Below, one piece after another: positions 61,223-64,000 of a stretch of 64,000 bases of DNA. How positions within the stretch are numbered: the stretch's first letter is position 1; every line of letters starts with the position of its first letter. The position numbers were made by a program, and so were the translations under genes. This stretch comes from an uncultured Clostridia bacterium (GTDB taxonomy: Bacteria; Bacillota; Clostridia; Christensenellales; UBA1242), in contig CAKVHZ010000002.1 in NCBI GenBank assembly GCA_934754445.1, positions 1 through 64,000 of the forward strand, given 5' to 3'. The notes under the pieces were generated by a model. That model worked only from the letters and a program-made list of their open reading frames with translations. It searched no databases and had not been told where the DNA came from.

Positions 61223-61583
61223 AAATATGAAATATTAACTTTATAAGCCATGTAACGCAAACACCAAGTAATGCTAGTGCTATAGACCTTATTATTAAAT
61301 ATCTATTTTCTTTTTTAGTATTCTCCATTTCTCGCAAAAATGCTTGACCTTTGCTTTTTAAACTAACTGAATAAACTGGATAACCTTTATTTTCAGTAGC
61401 AACTAAGTCTATATATCCATCATAAATTAGGTTGTTTATTGCCCTATCTAATTGTGTATCGTTAATTTCCAAATCGGGTATTAAACTAATTTTTATATCT
61501 TCGGGCTTTATTAAGCAACTTTCTTTATTAAAACATCTATTATAAAAATACTTCATTATTTGTTTTTCTACTTTGTTTAACAT
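61221..61583 (-). CDS. Winged-helix-like protein with C-terminal TM helix (second of a pair)
   Basis: A 120-residue protein. The first ~80 residues look like a winged helix (ILEINDTQLDRAINNLIYDGYIDL type, then VYSVSLKSKGQAFLRE), followed by a Lys-rich stretch and a C-terminal TM segment (IIRSIALALLGVCVTWLIKL). It is preceded by AGGAG at the end of its neighbour. Similar to the neighbour in architecture but not closely in sequence. The function is unknown; a membrane-tethered DNA-binding or protein-binding role is an inference. Confidence 0.6.
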   Translation of the reverse strand: MLNKVEKQIMKYFYNRCFNKESCLIKPEDIKISLIPDLEINDTQLDRAINNLIYDGYIDLVATENKGYPVYSVSLKSKGQAFLREMENTKKENRYLIIRSIALALLGVCVTWLIKLIFHI

Positions 61584-61592
61584 TTTCTTCTC

Positions 61593-61961
61593 CTAAAAAA
61601 TAAAATGCACGAGTAATGCTCCACATAAACCACCTAAAAAGGCAGAAAGGAATGTAAAGATAATTCTTAAAATAAACTTTTTGTTGTTTCGTTTATTAAT
61701 GTTTTTTGACTGATTTAAACTTTCTATATAAATATTTGCGTTAGTTAGAATTGCATAACAAATTTCATCATCTTCGGCATATCTAAGTTTAATATAATCT
61801 TTATCTCTTAAATAATTTAGTGATGAAATCAATTTGTTTCGACTAAAATCTTTAGTCTTTATATTCGTTTCAATTTCATTTAAACTAATTAATTCAAATT
61901 CTCCTTTATTATTTAAAGAATATAAATATTTTAATAAAAGTTCAGTAAAATTATCTAACAT
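61593..61961 (-). CDS. Winged-helix-like protein with C-terminal TM helix (first of a pair)
   Basis: A 122-residue protein with the same architecture: LLLKYLYSLNNKGEFELISL, then LISSLNYLRDKDYIKLRYAE and CYAILTNANIYIESL as the wing, a Lys/Asn stretch and a TM segment (FILRIIFTFLSAFLGGLCGA). Residue identity to its partner is low but the secondary-structure pattern is the same, including the conserved phrase D-Y/G-Y-I-K/D-L. No promoter was found with certainty. Confidence 0.6.
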   Translation of the reverse strand: MLDNFTELLLKYLYSLNNKGEFELISLNEIETNIKTKDFSRNKLISSLNYLRDKDYIKLRYAEDDEICYAILTNANIYIESLNQSKNINKRNNKKFILRIIFTFLSAFLGGLCGALLVHFIF

Positions 61962-62015
61962 AACTATATTTTAACAAATAAAGTAAAATTAATCAAGCAA
62001 TTTAAAAACCCATAA

Positions 62016-62043
62016 AAAAATCTCACAAAAATGTGAGATTTTT
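62016..62043. terminator. Terminator of the large wall-protein gene
   Basis: AAAAATCTCACA / TGTGAGATTTTT stem with an AAAA-type loop; T runs on both strands. Confidence 0.8.
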
Positions 62044-62052
62044 ATTTATTAA

Positions 62053-64000
62053 TTAGTCTTTTTTGTCATCTTTTTTATCGTCTTTTGTTAATTTTGCAAC
62101 ATCTTTTTTGCTTGGTTTTTTATCTCTTGTTTTAACAAAGTAGATTACAACACCTGCTAAGATTGCTAAACTTAAAACGATTAATACGATACTCCAAGTT
62201 TCTGTAGTTATAACAGATTTATTTTCGTTAGCATAAACTTCAACTGTCTTTTTAACAATTTTTTCGTTACCTGCTTTATCACGAGCAGTATAAGTTATTG
62301 TATATTTACCAGTTTGAGTTAATTTGTATTCGTATTCATTGCCACTGTCATCAACTCTAGAGATAGTAGAACCATCTGGACCAGTTACAGTTATTGTGAA
62401 CATTTTGTAACCATTATTAGTGTATTCACTAACTAGTTCGCTAGCAAGTTTTGTTTCGCCATTATCACTAACTTTAATATCAGTTAAAGATAATTTTAAG
62501 TTAGAACTATTAACTTTCATATCTTTTGGAGCATTAGCACTTTCATTTTCAATTTTGATTGAAGGAGCTGTGTTATCACCAATTTTAAGTGTATAAGTTT
62601 GTTCAGTAGTGTTATTAGCATTATCTGTTGCACTATAAACAACAGTATAAATACCATCTACCGTTGGAGTAAATTTCCATTTACCTTCAGTTTCATCTAA
62701 AGTAACAGTTAATTCTTTTTCACTAGGAGATTTAACGATAACTTTCTTTTCTTTAATATCATTTAATACATCTTCTGCAGTGAAATCAGGAAGATAAATA
62801 GGTTTAATTTTGTCATCTGCATCTTTTTCTAGTGGGAATGTTCTTTGACTATTTAAATCGTAATCTAAAGTGATTACTGGTTTTTGAGTATCTTTTGCTT
62901 CAATTGTGTAAGGACCACTTATTGTTTTGTTACCATTATTATCTTCAGCATAATATTCGTAAGTGAATATACCTGTTTCATAAGCAATAAATTCGTTTGT
63001 TCCTTCGATATAACTGAAGCTTGGGTTATTATCGCCAATAAATCTTATACCTTGAGAAACAATTGTGCTTTCATCACTAACTTTGAATGTTGGAAGTTTT
63101 ACTGTTTCACCAACTTCTACTGTTGACATTTTACCTTCAATATCAATAACTGGGGCTTTAGTATCGTTAATACTTACCATATAACTTTTTACTAAATAGT
63201 TACCACCTAAGTCAGTTACTGTATAAATAATTGTATATTCGCCTGATTTTGTTGCTACAAAACGAGCATTTGAAATTGTTAATTTGCTAGAGTTAAAGTT
63301 ATATTGAGCACCAATAACACTTACTTCTTTATTATCTTTATCTAATACTTTAATTTTTGAAGATAAATATTTTGTATTATCGCCATCTTTAAATGAATAT
63401 TCTGGCAAATAAATAATATTATCTTGGTCTAATTTATTAGTTAAACCATCTTTATAAGGAGTTTCACCGATTAAACTTTTTACATATGTTTCATCATTAG
63501 TCTCAACTGTTGGTATAACACTATCGTTTACATTAATAATATTAATTTTTTGGAATGCAACACCAACATTACTATTGTCATCATAAGCAACGCAAACAAC
63601 ATTTACACTTGCTGAATCTGGAGCATCAAATTTTAATTCTCCGTCTTTATTTTCAACAATTTCAGTAAATCCAGCTGGAACACCAGTTTTGAATGCATTT
63701 ACTAAATCTTCTTTAGTATAATCTGTTGTATAGTAATAATAATGAGTTTCTACATTTTTATCTACTATTTCAGTTTCTGTAGCAGAATCAGTTGCGTAGT
63801 CTACTACTTCGGCTTTATTTAAATTGATTGTTTCGCCTGCTCTTACGCTTGCTGGAACACCACTTAATGTTACTTTAGGTTCAACATTATCTACAAATCC
63901 ATCTTCTACAACAATTGTAAAAGTTGTTCCTGTATAATTACGTTTATTTGCCTTATCAGTTGCTTCATAACGAATTGTATAAGTTCCTGCTTCTGTAAAT
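62053..64000 (-). CDS. Large multidomain Ig-like surface protein, N-terminus beyond the window
   Basis: An apparent start at 63408 is a TTG inside a longer open frame; I translated it to base 64000 and found no stop, so the gene is 5'-partial with more than 640 residues here. It is built of Ig-like/HYR-type repeats, each ending in Y-T-I/V-x-Y-x-A/V-x-D (AGTYTIRYEATDKANKR, SGEYTIIYTVTDLGGN, DGIYTVVYSATDNANN, TGKYTITYTARDKAGN). The C-terminus has one TM helix (TWSIVLIVLSLAILAGVVIY) and a Lys/Asp-rich cytosolic tail; there is no LPXTG. It is anchored by its TM helix and displayed on the surface. Confidence 0.85.
   Translation of the reverse strand, partial: FTEAGTYTIRYEATDKANKRNYTGTTFTIVVEDGFVDNVEPKVTLSGVPASVRAGETINLNKAEVVDYATDSATETEIVDKNVETHYYYYTTDYTKEDLVNAFKTGVPAGFTEIVENKDGELKFDAPDSASVNVVCVAYDDNSNVGVAFQKINIINVNDSVIPTVETNDETYVKSLIGETPYKDGLTNKLDQDNIIYLPEYSFKDGDNTKYLSSKIKVLDKDNKEVSVIGAQYNFNSSKLTISNARFVATKSGEYTIIYTVTDLGGNYLVKSYMVSINDTKAPVIDIEGKMSTVEVGETVKLPTFKVSDESTIVSQGIRFIGDNNPSFSYIEGTNEFIAYETGIFTYEYYAEDNNGNKTISGPYTIEAKDTQKPVITLDYDLNSQRTFPLEKDADDKIKPIYLPDFTAEDVLNDIKEKKVIVKSPSEKELTVTLDETEGKWKFTPTVDGIYTVVYSATDNANNTTEQTYTLKIGDNTAPSIKIENESANAPKDMKVNSSNLKLSLTDIKVSDNGETKLASELVSEYTNNGYKMFTITVTGPDGSTISRVDDSGNEYEYKLTQTGKYTITYTARDKAGNEKIVKKTVEVYANENKSVITTETWSIVLIVLSLAILAGVVIYFVKTRDKKPSKKDVAKLTKDDKKDDKKD

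Noticed and set aside
1..64000. CRISPR array, insertion sequence, prophage or integrative element
   Set aside because: No regularly spaced repeats, transposase, integrase or phage structural genes were found on either strand.

Overview
This 64 kb window is a very AT-rich, low-GC Gram-positive chromosome segment. Gene content and order point to an endospore-forming member of the Clostridia, probably an uncultured gut-type lineage with a compact genome. The lineage is an inference from gene content only. The evidence is spoIIGA-sigE, a 25-codon spoVM and a spoVB-like flippase, together with Firmicutes-type clusters (dnaG-rpoD-trmK, ftsA-ftsZ, ylxM-ffh-rpsP-khpA-rimM-trmD, rsgA-rpe-spoVM-rpmB-asp23-fakA). 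TGA is used as a stop, so the code is standard. Most core genes lie on the minus strand, and plus-strand genes are mostly small or accessory, so replication probably runs right to left.

Layout: 1-2.9 kb, end of an ABC ATPase-permease fusion and a short NfeD-like protein. 2.9-8.5 kb, glyS, a HAD phosphatase, a TasA/SipW-type surface protein, a YkvI-type carrier and a zinc-ribbon coiled-coil protein. 8.5-14.9 kb, trmK, rpoD, dnaG, mreB, sigE, spoIIGA. 15-20 kb, a DUF4279-like protein, ftsZ, ftsA, ftsQ/divIB, murA. 20-23.8 kb, feoAB, a cysteine-rich basic miniprotein and a gene graveyard. 23.8-34 kb, the two housekeeping clusters fakA-asp23-rpmB-spoVM-rpe-rsgA-yraN-rnhB and rbgA-trmD-rimM-khpA-rpsP-ffh-ylxM. 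34-41 kb, a membrane nucleotidyl cyclase, tRNA and rRNA modification genes (mnmA, mtaB, rsmE) and pnp. 41-54.6 kb, the accessory and surface part: beta-helix lipoprotein, tRNA-Lys, collagen-like protein, Ppx-like protein, RnfC-like protein, split TauE/SafE exporter, a 1078-residue bitopic surface protein, two small HTH proteins, LysM, spoVB, yetF-DUF4363 and an ankyrin protein. 54.6-64 kb, cysS, uvrA-uvrB, two paired winged-helix/TM proteins and the C-terminal part of a large multidomain wall protein.

Main points beyond routine annotation. Several genes have a good -10 box ending 5-7 nt before the start codon and no Shine-Dalgarno, so leaderless transcription looks common. rsgA has only an ATT codon available as its start. 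Two genes were too short for ordinary calling (rpmB, spoVM). Several apparent GTG or TTG starts lie inside Shine-Dalgarno sequences and were moved downstream. Perfect inverted repeats sit in the promoter or leader of ylxM-ffh, of a divergent HTH pair, of feoAB and of the cysteine-rich gene. I found no CRISPR array, insertion sequence, prophage or clear defence system. No single large undescribed system stands out. The best candidates for new biology are small: the Cys-rich protein next to feoAB, the bitopic carbohydrate-binding-like/coiled-coil protein, the paired winged-helix/TM proteins and the cyclase with its divergent partner.
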